From NCBI GenBank assembly GCA_014193395.1, contig BJHT01000026.1, positions 1-40,295 on the forward strand: a stretch of DNA of 40,295 nt, in the 5' to 3' direction. Numbering within the stretch: position 1 is the stretch's first letter; each line of letters opens with the position of its first letter. Of this stretch, positions 32,806-40,295 are shown in pieces. The notes below the pieces were generated by a model, which saw nothing but the letters and a program-made list of their open reading frames with translations, made no database searches and was not told the DNA's origin. The DNA comes from Verrucomicrobiota bacterium. Its GTDB lineage: Bacteria; Verrucomicrobiota; Verrucomicrobiia; Limisphaerales; BJHT01. Made by a program: the position numbers and the translations under genes.

Positions 32806-34281
32806 TCACCCGCCCGCGCCCCCGCCGAGCACCTCCCCGATGGCCTCCTCCAGCATCCGCACCATCGTCGCCACCTGCCGCGCCGTCGTACAATACGGGG
32901 GCATCACCACCACCACGTTCCCGATGGGCCGCGTCAGCACGCCGCGCCGGGCCATCGCCTCGCACACACGGATGCCCGCCCGCTCCGCCAGCGCGAACGC
33001 CTCGCGCGTCCGCCAGTTCCGCACCAGCTCCACTCCCGCCACCAGCCCGACCTGCCGGATGTCTCCGACATTTTCTAGCTTCCACAAACCCGCCAGCGCC
33101 GCGCGCAACTCCCCCTCCAGCTCGCCCCGCCGCCGCACCGATTCCTCCGTCGCCAGCAACTCCATGCTCGCGTTTGCCGCCGCCGCGCCGAGTTGATTCC
33201 CCGTGAAACTGTGCCCGTGAAAAAAGGTTTTGAACTCCCCGTACTCCCCGAGAAACGCATCGAAAATCGTGCGCGTCACCACCGTCGCCGCCATCGGCAG
33301 ATACCCGCCCGTCAGCCCCTTCGCCAGCACCAGATAATCCGGCCGCACGCCCTCGCGCCCGCACGCGAACAGCCCCGCGCCGCCCCCCGCCCCCGTCCGC
33401 CCGAAGCCTGTCATCACCTCGTCCGCGATCAACTGCGCCCCGTGCCCGCGCGCGATTTCCGCCACCCGCCGCAGCCACCCGACCGGCTGCGGAATCATCC
33501 CCGCCGCCCCCTGCATCAACGGCTCCACCACCATTGCCGCGTAGCCGGCGCCGTCGCCCGCGTTCGCCCGCGCGCCTGCACTCGCGCCCGCGCCCTCCGC
33601 GCGCCGCGTGCGCCGCGCGAACGCCTGCTCCACCTTCCCCACGCACTCCCAGTTGCACTTCCGATACTCCCGCGCATCCGCCCGCTCCGCCCGCGCGCGA
33701 TTGAAGGGACACCGATAACAATACGGCGCCATCACTGCGTCCGTCTTGAACAGCAACCCCGCGTACGCTTTGTGAAACAGGTCGATGTGCCCCACGCTCA
33801 CCGCGCCCACCGTGTCCCCGTGATACGCCCCGCGCAGCGACAGAAACCGCGGCTGCGCACTCCGCCCCGACCGCCGCGCGAATTCGTACGCCAGCTTCAG
33901 CGCCACCTCCATCGCGGTCGAACCGTCGTCCGACAAAAAAACCTTCGCGAGCTTCGGCTGGCCCGGCAGCCGCGGACGATTCGCCGCCGCCACCAGTTTC
34001 TCCGCCAGCACTGCCGCCGGCTCATTCGCCAACCCGAGCGCTGACGAGTGCGCCACCTTTCCGAGTTGCGCCTTCACCGCGCGGTCCAGCGCCGGATGCC
34101 GATGCCCGTGCAGATTCGTCCAGATCGACGCATTCGCGTCCAGATACCGCCGCCCGTTTGCATCCTCCAACTCCGCCCCCTTGCCCCGCACGATCACGAT
34201 CGGCTCGCCCTTCAGCCAGTCCCGCATCTGCGTGAACGGATGCCATAAAAAACGCTGATCAAGCCGGGCGAGCGGGTGCAT
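32806..34281 (-). CDS. bioA: Adenosylmethionine-8-amino-7-oxononanoate aminotransferase
   Basis: 491 residues, PLP-dependent class III aminotransferase of biotin synthesis: transfers an amino group from S-adenosylmethionine to KAPA to give DAPA. The N-terminus RFLWHPFTQMRDW and KVFLSDDGSTAMEVALKLAY are BioA signatures. The PLP lysine is Lys321 (LVLAKGLTGGYLPM), and Asp287 is in the LIADEVMTGFGRTG motif. An extra Ala/Gly-rich stretch (about residues 229-246, EGAGASAGARANAGDG) lies after the Cys-rich segment CYRCPF...KCNWECV. No other bio genes are in the window. ATG 34281 is the only good start. Confidence 0.92.
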   Translation of the reverse strand: MHPLARLDQRFLWHPFTQMRDWLKGEPIVIVRGKGAELEDANGRRYLDANASIWTNLHGHRHPALDRAVKAQLGKVAHSSALGLANEPAAVLAEKLVAAANRPRLPGQPKLAKVFLSDDGSTAMEVALKLAYEFARRSGRSAQPRFLSLRGAYHGDTVGAVSVGHIDLFHKAYAGLLFKTDAVMAPYCYRCPFNRARAERADAREYRKCNWECVGKVEQAFARRTRRAEGAGASAGARANAGDGAGYAAMVVEPLMQGAAGMIPQPVGWLRRVAEIARGHGAQLIADEVMTGFGRTGAGGGAGLFACGREGVRPDYLVLAKGLTGGYLPMAATVVTRTIFDAFLGEYGEFKTFFHGHSFTGNQLGAAAANASMELLATEESVRRRGELEGELRAALAGLWKLENVGDIRQVGLVAGVELVRNWRTREAFALAERAGIRVCEAMARRGVLTRPIGNVVVVMPPYCTTARQVATMVRMLEEAIGEVLGGGAGG

Positions 34282-34351
34282 GGCGGGGAAGGTGGAAAGA
34301 GGGGAGCCGTTGAAATGTTGAACCGGTGAAATGGTTATCGGGAAAAGCAGG

Positions 34352-34494
34352 TGGAATCACGAAGAATACGAACAGCACGAAAGGAAAAAGTTTTGGCGAA
34401 GCGGGGATTGTCATCGGGCGGATGAGATTTCGGGGTGCCGGCCAACCGCAATCCGGCCCTTTGTTTTCGCGTGTTTCGTGCCTTTCGTGGTCCA
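34352..34494. repeat. Degenerate CACGAAA inverted-repeat region
   Basis: TCACGAAGAATACGAACAGC and CACGAAAGG (about 34357-34384) have inverse counterparts TTTTCGCGTGTTTCGTGCC and TTTCGTGG (about 34464-34494). They are composed of degenerate seven-base units. The element lies in the 34282-34900 gap. The rest of the gap holds only the HTH remnant described separately. Confidence 0.5.
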
Positions 34495-34496
34495 TC

Positions 34497-34871
34497 TCAA
34501 CGGCCCTTCCCAGATTGAACTGCGAGATCGTTGAACCGGCCATGCCGTGAGTTAAACGCGGATAAACGGGCAAGTGACATAACATGCAGGTCGGGAAACA
34601 GCGTGAAAAACGGGGTGCCATCAGCTCGGGGGCAGGTCGCAGGAAAGCGTTTGTCCGGGAGCGTATAGCGGGAGGTTTCGCCAGGCGGTTGCTCCGTCGG
34701 GTGGGTGCCGGCGCGGGCCACCCAGCGTTGCACCGACTGCCGGGCCACTGTGAAGCGCCGGGTGACGGCGCGTTGGGACCGGCCGCGGCGGACCGCGGCC
34801 ACGATCGGCTGGCGTTGCTTGAGAGAGAGTTTTTCATGGCGACCAACTTCACCTCTGACCCGCGTGGGATT
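34497..34871 (-). pseudogene. Remnant with a transposase-like helix-turn-helix
   Basis: A frame open from 34871 with no ordinary start codon before the conserved part encodes RHEKLSLKQRQPIVAAVRRG, then SQRAVTRRFTVARQSVQRWV. This is a helix-turn-helix of the homeodomain-like type found at the N-terminus of IS-family transposases and related integrases. After about ARAGTHPTEQPPG the sequence is not recognisable and stops at 34497; there is no DDE domain. This looks like a decayed transposase fragment. Low confidence because it is short. Confidence 0.35.
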
Positions 34872-34900
34872 TCACCTGCCCACGAATCACTCATCACTGA

Positions 34901-36433
34901 TTACTTTTCCCCCCGCTTCCCCTCGGCCGACACCACGCCGAGCGCGATCACGCCATCGAGCGCCGAAGGCGGATGCGGCAGATTCGGCAGGGCTTTGCGC
35001 AGCGCGCCGAGCGTCTGCGCCGCCGCGCTCACCGTGGTTTCGCCGGCCTTCGCGACGCCGTGGATTTGAAAATGCAGCAGTGTTCCGGGCGCAATCGTGG
35101 CGGGCAGGGTGACGCGGAGCGTGGTCTCGGTTTTCTTCGCGGCGATGACGTGGTTGGTGACCGCGAACTCGCGCGCGTCGCCGGTCAGCGCGAGCGTGAT
35201 GGCGCTGTCGAAATCGCGCCGCGCGCAGGTAACTTTCACTTTCAAACTACCGCCGGACGGTGCCTCGAATTTGTCCGCGTCCACGCTGAGCGCGAAGCCG
35301 GCGTAGGGCTGGAGCGCGACCTGATACGACAGCTCCGGCCCGCCGACGCCGCTCAATTCCTCCACTCGCAACCGATAGCTGCCGGCGCTGCTGAACGTGT
35401 TCGTGATGATGCCCTCGTCTGCCCCCGTGGGCTTTGAAGTCTCCAGGGTCGCCCCCTTGCCGTCCTGCAACTTGAGCAACAAATCGCAGGGAAAACCGCG
35501 GCTGCGCGTGCGCCCGAGCACCAGCCAGCGGCCCGGTTGCGCGAGCGTGAATTGGAAAAAATCGCGGTCGCCGGGTTTCTGAAAACTGCCCGTGAGCAAC
35601 GCCGGGAGTTCGAGGCGCGTGGCGGTCTCCACGGTGTCGTTGGGTTCGCTCTCGCGCTGCATCTTCAGGCCGTGTTCATCGGCCGGCGGGAAACGGGCGG
35701 CATCGTGCAGGAAGGGCAGGGGAGCGAGCGCGAAATCGCCGAGCCGCAGCCGGTAGCGAAATGCCTCGCCTCCCTGATGCCGCGAGTCGCGCAGTTGCAC
35801 CACGTAATCGCCATCGGCCGGAACGACGTGCGTGAGACGCGCGTCCGCACCGGCACCGGGCGAATCTTCATAGAACGCCAGTTCGCGTCCGCGGGCATCG
35901 AGCAGTCGCACAAATGGATCGAGCGCCGAGCCGAGCCGCTGCGCCACCACATCCACGCTGACGCGTTGCCCGGCGCGCGCGGCAAAGACAAAAAAATCGG
36001 CGCCCAACTCCGCGCACGCGCCATCCACCGCGACCGGCAGATTCACGCGCTGGGCCGTGGCCAGCGAGCGATGTCCGCCCGCCAACGGCACCGATGGCAG
36101 CGCGTCCACCAGCACCAGTACGGGGCCGGAAAAGCGATTGCTCGCGCCGAGCCGCGCGACGCCGATGCCCGTCGGGCAATCCTGCGGCACCGTGACCAGA
36201 AACGCCGTCCGGTCCGAACGCGCCTTGGCCTGCGGGTCCGGCCGTGTCTCGGCGGGAAAAGAAGTCCACAGCGTCCGTGCGAAACCGAGTCCGTCACCCG
36301 CGAAGCCAATCGTCGCCGTGCGCCCGGGCGCGGCGGCGGTCAGCGCGAGGTTCAGCTCCGTCGTCTGCGCGGGTCCGCGAACGGCGAGCAGCAAGCTCAC
36401 CGTGCCGATCCAAGCTGCCAGAAGTCGTGTCAT
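34901..36433 (-). CDS. Secreted protein with pre-peptidase C-terminal (PPC) domains
   Basis: 510 residues with an N-terminal signal peptide (MTRLLAAWIGTVSLLLAVRG, then PAQT). About 130-235 (DFFVFAARAGQRVSVDVVAQ, then LLDARGRELAFYEDSPGAGA) and about 260-375 (QRESEPNDTVETATRLELPA, then GDRDFFQFTLAQPGRWLVLG) are PPC-type beta domains with the usual DxFxFxAxxGxxxxxxV pattern. The C-terminal part is another beta-rich region. PPC domains are found in secreted proteins and proteases, but no protease domain is present. Verrucomicrobia and Planctomycetes have many such proteins of unknown role. ATG 36433 is used; an upstream TTG at 36448 is possible. Confidence 0.82.
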   Translation of the reverse strand: MTRLLAAWIGTVSLLLAVRGPAQTTELNLALTAAAPGRTATIGFAGDGLGFARTLWTSFPAETRPDPQAKARSDRTAFLVTVPQDCPTGIGVARLGASNRFSGPVLVLVDALPSVPLAGGHRSLATAQRVNLPVAVDGACAELGADFFVFAARAGQRVSVDVVAQRLGSALDPFVRLLDARGRELAFYEDSPGAGADARLTHVVPADGDYVVQLRDSRHQGGEAFRYRLRLGDFALAPLPFLHDAARFPPADEHGLKMQRESEPNDTVETATRLELPALLTGSFQKPGDRDFFQFTLAQPGRWLVLGRTRSRGFPCDLLLKLQDGKGATLETSKPTGADEGIITNTFSSAGSYRLRVEELSGVGGPELSYQVALQPYAGFALSVDADKFEAPSGGSLKVKVTCARRDFDSAITLALTGDAREFAVTNHVIAAKKTETTLRVTLPATIAPGTLLHFQIHGVAKAGETTVSAAAQTLGALRKALPNLPHPPSALDGVIALGVVSAEGKRGEK

Positions 36434-36537
36434 TTCGGTGCGCGCCAATCAAGCACCCGCCCCGGCGCTTGGGAAGGTGAATGATCCCGCCGCCCCCGCG
36501 AACGCGCGCGGCGCGCGGCGGCCCGTTGAAGGGGGCG

Positions 36538-36651
36538 GGAGTTCAAAGTTTAAGGTTCAAAGTTCAAAGTTTGAGGTTTGTAGCTCTACGAACATACGAA
36601 GCCTCGTGCGGCGCGGAACTTTGAACCTTGAACCTTAAACTTTGAACTTGG
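36538..36651. repeat. GTTCAAAGTTTAAGG inverted-repeat element
   Basis: The left arm (36541-36573) GTTCAAAGTTTAAGGTTCAA followed by AGTTCAAAGTT, and the right arm (36617-36651), are inverted repeats of about 32 bp with two or so mismatches. They are made of degenerate GTTCAAA heptamers. It lies between the PPC gene and the O-antigen ligase-like gene, which are divergent, so it sits in their shared upstream region. Confidence 0.78.
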
Positions 36652-36702
36652 ACCCGAAATTCGCCTTGCCTCCCCCGTCGCGCGGCCCACAGGGTTTCGC
36701 GG

Positions 36703-38550
36703 ATGAATCGCGAGCGTGTCGATGCCGGACTGGAGCGGGGGATCCTCGCCGCGGTGCTGGCGCTCTTGGTTTTCGCCCCGCTGGCGCTCGGCGCGGTGCG
36801 CTCGACGGAGTTCGTCGTGGTGCAGGCGTTGACCGTCGTCACGCTCGTGCTCTGGGCGGTGCGCCTTTGGATTCAAAAGGATATGGCGCTGCTCTGGCCG
36901 CCGGTGGCGTGGGGCGTCGTGGCGTTCGTCGTGCTCGCCGTGGTGCGCTACCGGCAGGCGGACATTGAATATGTCGCGCGCGAGGAGCTGCTCCGCATCG
37001 CGGTCTATGCCGCGCTCTTCCTGGTCGTGGTGAACAACCTGCACCGCGTCGAGGGACCGCAGGCCATCGTGCTCGCGCTGATCCTCGTCGCGACGGGCCT
37101 GTCGTTTTATGCGGGCTATCAGTTCTTCACGGGCAGCCGGACGGTGTGGCAGTTGCTCCGGCCCGAGCAGTTTCTCAAGCGTGGCAGCGGCACCTTTTTC
37201 AACCCCAACCATCTCGCCGGCTTTCTCGAGCTTATCCTCCCGCTGGCCCTGTCCTTCACCCTCATGTCGCGCCTGGGCCACGCCACGCGCGTGCTGACGG
37301 GCTACTGCGCGCTCGTGATCCTTGCGGGCGTCGGCTTCACCGTGTCGCGCGGCGGGTGGATCGCGACGGTGCTGGGCGTGCTGCTGTTCTTCGCCGTGCT
37401 GGCGACGAGGCGCGGTTATCGCATCGCGGCGCTGAGCTTCTTCCTGCTGGTCGCCGGGGTGGGCGGCCTCCTCGTGACCAATGCCCAGCACGCCCAGCAG
37501 CGCTTCGAAAGCATGGTAGCCGGCGGCAAGCTCGACGACATCCGCTTCCAGCTCTGGAAACCCACGATCCAAATGTGGCGCGACCATTTCTGGCTCGGCG
37601 TCGGCCCCGCGCATTTTGATCATCGGTTTCCCGAGTATCGCCCGCCCTTCATCCAGGCCCGCCCGGACCGTGCGCACAACGACTACCTCAACCTCCTCGC
37701 CGACTGGGGCGTGGTGGGCGCGGCGCTCGCCCTGACCGTATGGATACTGCTCTTCGCCGGGGTCGCGCGGACGTGGAAACTCGTGCAGCGCGGCCGCACC
37801 GAGTCCTCCGCGCAACACGGCACGCGCTCGGCCATCGTGCTCGGCACGACCATCGGTCTCATCACCCTGCTGCTGCACGCCGTGACCGATTTCAATTTCC
37901 ACATCCCCGCCAACGCCCTCGTCGCCACGACCCTCGCCGCGCTGGTGGTGGGCCTGGCGCGCTACTCCGGCGAGCAGTACTGGTGGCCATGCGCGCCGCC
38001 CGCGCGCGTCGCGCTCACACTCGCCCTCGTCGCCGTCGTCGCGTGGCTCGGTGCGACCGGCCTGCGGCGCTGGCGCGAGGATTCCCTGCTCGCCCGCGCC
38101 CTCCAGCCGCGCCCCGGCGACAACAGCCTTGCGCTGCTCGAACAGGCCCACGCTGTCGAACCGCACAACTACGAGACCACCTACCAGCTCGGCGAAATCT
38201 CCCGCCGCAGCGGCGTCGAGAGCCGCAACGAGGCGCAGGTCACCGCAGCCCTCACGTGGTTTGACCGCAGCCTCGCCGCCAATCCCTGCTACGTGTACGC
38301 CGCCATCGGCCGCGGCATGAGCCTCGACTGGCTCGGGCGCAACGACGAAGCGGCGAGCTCCTTCGCGCAGGCCGCCCGCCTTGATCCCGAGGGCCACTAC
38401 ACGCTGGCCCATCGCGGCTGGCATCAGCTTCAACTCGGCAACGAGGCGCGCGCCAGGGAACTTTTCGAGGCCTCCAACGCCCGCCAGTTCAACCCCATTG
38501 CCACGGCCTATCTCGAGCTTCTGCGCGAGCGCGCCACCGTCCGGCCATGA
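36703..38550 (+). CDS. O-antigen ligase-like membrane protein with C-terminal TPR region
   Basis: 615 residues. The first about 430 residues contain 10 or more hydrophobic helices with the Wzy_C/O-antigen ligase pattern, including FFNPNHLAGFLELILPLAL and, in the periplasmic loop, FWLGVGPAHFDHRFPEYRPP then RPDRAHNDYLNLLADWGVVG. The conserved RAHNDYL segment is the family signature. From about residue 465 the protein is soluble, with TPR-like helices (ALTWFDRSLAANPCYVYAAI, then GRNDEAASSFAQAARLDPEG). It may polymerise or ligate a glycan to a lipid; the substrate is unknown since no glycosyltransferase genes are nearby. The stop overlaps the Nudix start (ATGA at 38547-38550). Confidence 0.88.
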   Translation: MNRERVDAGLERGILAAVLALLVFAPLALGAVRSTEFVVVQALTVVTLVLWAVRLWIQKDMALLWPPVAWGVVAFVVLAVVRYRQADIEYVAREELLRIAVYAALFLVVVNNLHRVEGPQAIVLALILVATGLSFYAGYQFFTGSRTVWQLLRPEQFLKRGSGTFFNPNHLAGFLELILPLALSFTLMSRLGHATRVLTGYCALVILAGVGFTVSRGGWIATVLGVLLFFAVLATRRGYRIAALSFFLLVAGVGGLLVTNAQHAQQRFESMVAGGKLDDIRFQLWKPTIQMWRDHFWLGVGPAHFDHRFPEYRPPFIQARPDRAHNDYLNLLADWGVVGAALALTVWILLFAGVARTWKLVQRGRTESSAQHGTRSAIVLGTTIGLITLLLHAVTDFNFHIPANALVATTLAALVVGLARYSGEQYWWPCAPPARVALTLALVAVVAWLGATGLRRWREDSLLARALQPRPGDNSLALLEQAHAVEPHNYETTYQLGEISRRSGVESRNEAQVTAALTWFDRSLAANPCYVYAAIGRGMSLDWLGRNDEAASSFAQAARLDPEGHYTLAHRGWHQLQLGNEARARELFEASNARQFNPIATAYLELLRERATVRP

Positions 38551-39032
38551 AACGAAAATCCACCCGCATCAGCGCCGGCCTCCTGATGTATCGCCTCCGC
38601 GACGGACGGCTGGAAGTCTTCCTCGCGCACCCCGGCGGCCCGTTCTTCGCCCACCGCGACGACGGCCACTGGACCATTCCCAAAGGCGAAATCGAACCCG
38701 GCGAAGACCTGCTCGCCACCGCCATCCGCGAGTTCCAGGAGGAGACCGGTCTGCCCGTGCGCGGACCCTTTCTTCCGTTGGAATCCATCCGGCAGAAGGG
38801 CGGCAAAACCGTCCACGCCTGGGCCTTCGCCGGCGACTGGGACGACACGCAGCCAATCCAGAGCAACACCTTCGAGATCGAATATCCGCTTGGCTCCGGC
38901 CGCTTCCTCCGCGTCCCCGAGATCGATCGCGCTGCCTTCTTTCCCCTGCCCGCCGCCCGCCAAAAAATCAAAGACCGCCAGATCCCCTTTCTCGACCGCC
39001 TCAAAACCGCCCTCGGAATCGGGGGGGAGTGA
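38547..39032 (+). CDS. Nudix hydrolase
   Basis: 161 residues. The Nudix box is complete: Gly47, Glu53, then Arg61-Glu62-x-x-Glu65-Glu66-x-Gly68-Leu69 (GEIEPGEDLLATAIREFQEE). The preceding PGGPFFAHRDDGHWTIPKGE is typical of the predicted NTP-pyrophosphohydrolase subgroup. It likely cleaves a nucleoside diphosphate derivative in the cytoplasm with Mg2+; substrate not known. It overlaps the upstream gene by 4 bases, so translational coupling is likely, although the two functions have no obvious link. The TGA stop is the start of a tandem GTGACGG repeat. Confidence 0.92.
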   Translation: MKRKSTRISAGLLMYRLRDGRLEVFLAHPGGPFFAHRDDGHWTIPKGEIEPGEDLLATAIREFQEETGLPVRGPFLPLESIRQKGGKTVHAWAFAGDWDDTQPIQSNTFEIEYPLGSGRFLRVPEIDRAAFFPLPAARQKIKDRQIPFLDRLKTALGIGGE

Positions 39033-39053
39033 CGGGTGACGAGTGACGGGTCG
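39029..39053. repeat. Tandem GTGACGG heptamers at the Nudix stop
   Basis: GTGACGG GTGACGA GTGACGG GTC: three near-perfect direct seven-base repeats. The first copy contains the TGA stop codon of the Nudix gene. The rest of the gap to 39258 has runs of CCATATTTCTGCCC/CATTTTTCTGTC/CATGTTTCTGCCC/GTATATTTTTCTGCC, a second degenerate tandem pattern, but no gene. Confidence 0.6.
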
Positions 39054-39258
39054 CGCTCAGCAAGATCCGGCACCGCCCCTCGCAATCGCACCTCCCCCAT
39101 CATCCCCATATTTCTGCCCCCATTTTTCTGTCGTCTCCGGCTTCTGTTCCCGAGCCTCCCCCTCCTCCTTCCCCCCCATGTTTCTGCCCGTATATTTTTC
39201 TGCCATCCTCCCCCTTTCCCCGCTTGCCTCGTTTCCCCCCGCCGATAACCTCCGCCGC

Positions 39259-40295
39259 ATGAAATCCACCCTTCGCACCACGCGTCGCTCGTTTCTCCAA
39301 CACCTCGGCGTCGCCGGCGTCACCGCGCCCTTCTTCATCCGTCACCTCATCTCCGCCCCGCCCAGCGGCGCGTTGCTCCACGCCAGCTTCGGCGCGTCCG
39401 GCATGGCCGGCGCGGACCTCGGCGCCATCTCCGGTCAGCCCAACGTGAAACTCGTCGCCGTCGCCGACGTGGACCTCTCGAAAGCCGAGGGCCTGAAAAA
39501 GAAATTCCCCGACACCAAGATTTACCAGGACTGGCGCGAACTCCTCGACAAAGAGAAAGACCTCCACTCCGTCAACGTCTCCACCCCCGACCACATGCAC
39601 GCCCCCATCGGCATGGCCTGCCTCCAGTTGGGCAAACATGTGTACGGCCAGAAACCCCTCACCCACGACATCTACGAATCCCGCCGCCTCACCGAGGTCG
39701 CCCGCGAAAACAAGCTCGTCACCCAGATGGGCATCCAGGTCCATTCCAGCGCCGAATACCGCCTCGCCGTCCGCGTGATCCAAGATGGAGTCATCGGCAA
39801 GGTCAAAGAAGTCCACACCTGGTCCAACAAAACCTGGGGCGACGCCTCCGCCCGCCCCGACCGCGTCGATCCCGTGCCCGCCACTTTCAACTGGGACCTC
39901 TGGCTCGGTGTCGCGGCCGAACGCCCCTTCATCGGCGGCGGCTACTATCATCCCGGCAACTGGCGCAAACGCCTCGACTTCGGCACCGGCACCTTCGGCG
40001 ACATGGGCTGTCACATCTACGACCCCGTCTTCAAAGCCATCGGTGTCACCGCGCCCGTCAGCGTCCGTTCCGAAGGCTCCGTCCCCACCGCGCACAACTG
40101 GGGCCTCGGCGCCGTCGTCCACTATGTCTTCCCCGGCACCCAATACACCGATGGTAAGACCGTGAAAGTAGTCTGGTACGACGGCGACAAACGCCCCCCC
40201 GCCGACATCCTATCCCAAGTCGGTGACCCCAAGAAAATTCCCGGCCAAGGTTCCATCTTCATCGGCACCAAAGGCATCATGGTCCTCCCTCATGT
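39259..40295 (+). CDS. Tat-exported Gfo/Idh/MocA oxidoreductase, 3'-truncated by the window edge
   Basis: 345 residues are visible; the frame runs past the last base. The N-terminus MKSTLRTTRRSFLQHLGVAG is a twin-arginine signal. Residues about 40-75 are a Rossmann nucleotide-binding segment (ASFGASGMAG, with VAVADVDLSKA). The family's EKP motif appears as QKP (VYGQKPLTHD, Lys132). STPDHMHAPIGMACLQLGK and DFGTGTFGDMGCHIYDP are typical of the secreted Gfo/Idh/MocA proteins abundant in Verrucomicrobia and Planctomycetes. The enzyme is expected to oxidise or epimerise sugars with bound NAD(P); the exact substrate is unknown. ATG 39259 is the only suitable start. Confidence 0.9.
   Translation, partial: MKSTLRTTRRSFLQHLGVAGVTAPFFIRHLISAPPSGALLHASFGASGMAGADLGAISGQPNVKLVAVADVDLSKAEGLKKKFPDTKIYQDWRELLDKEKDLHSVNVSTPDHMHAPIGMACLQLGKHVYGQKPLTHDIYESRRLTEVARENKLVTQMGIQVHSSAEYRLAVRVIQDGVIGKVKEVHTWSNKTWGDASARPDRVDPVPATFNWDLWLGVAAERPFIGGGYYHPGNWRKRLDFGTGTFGDMGCHIYDPVFKAIGVTAPVSVRSEGSVPTAHNWGLGAVVHYVFPGTQYTDGKTVKVVWYDGDKRPPADILSQVGDPKKIPGQGSIFIGTKGIMVLPH

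Noticed and set aside
34259..34897. A 212-residue minus-strand protein between bioA and the PPC gene.
   Set aside because: The translation has no domain pattern, passes through heptamer repeats and overlaps the end of bioA. A different frame here carries the recognisable HTH.

Overview
This GC-rich window looks like a chromosomal segment of a verrucomicrobial bacterium (Verrucomicrobiota; order not determinable from the sequence alone). The call rests on a combination of traits: several Tat-exported enzymes (SMP-30, NIPSNAP and Gfo/Idh proteins), a secreted PPC-domain protein, an arylsulfatase-like protein, xylose-isomerase-like sugar metabolism, few clear Shine-Dalgarno sites, and intergenic spaces crowded with palindromic repeats. 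No plasmid, phage or intact IS genes were seen.

Layout. 1-7.5 kb: end of an AAA/DUF4143 ATPase, a Tat-exported SMP-30 lactonase, a TonB protein, a DUF2007 protein, a sugar-phosphate isomerase-like TIM barrel, a secreted unknown and a TPR protein. 7.7-12.9 kb: a DUF485 plus ActP-like sodium:solute symporter pair, an RluA-type pseudouridine synthase, a NIPSNAP protein and a stand-alone RyR-domain protein. 12.9-24.4 kb: a six-gene minus-strand block of circularly permuted ATP-grasp, Alpha-E and transglutaminase proteins. 24.5-29.5 kb: a divergent sulfatase-like gene, then rpsO-pnp, with a PNPase carrying two S1 domains. 29.6-34.9 kb: a frameshifted nucleotidyltransferase with a small partner, a LexA-like winged-helix protein, an orphan N6-adenine methyltransferase with a specificity domain, bioA and a transposase-like HTH remnant. 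34.9-40.3 kb: a PPC-domain protein, an O-antigen ligase-like/TPR protein overlapping a Nudix gene, and a Tat-exported Gfo/Idh/MocA oxidoreductase that runs off the end.

The most notable system is the 12.9-24.4 kb block. In transcription order it encodes ATP-grasp, Alpha-E, transglutaminase-DUF2126, an ATP-grasp/Alpha-E fusion, transglutaminase, transglutaminase. This matches a family set known from comparative genomics as a predicted amidoligase/peptide-modification system, whose product is unknown to me. Here it appears as two complete ligase modules plus three transglutaminase-like proteins.

The second theme is repeats. At least eight kinds of palindromic or degenerate-heptamer elements fill the gaps between genes. 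One 117-bp copy lies in frame inside the symporter gene, others supply stop codons or C-terminal codons to neighbouring genes, and one nested copy splits the transglutaminase block.
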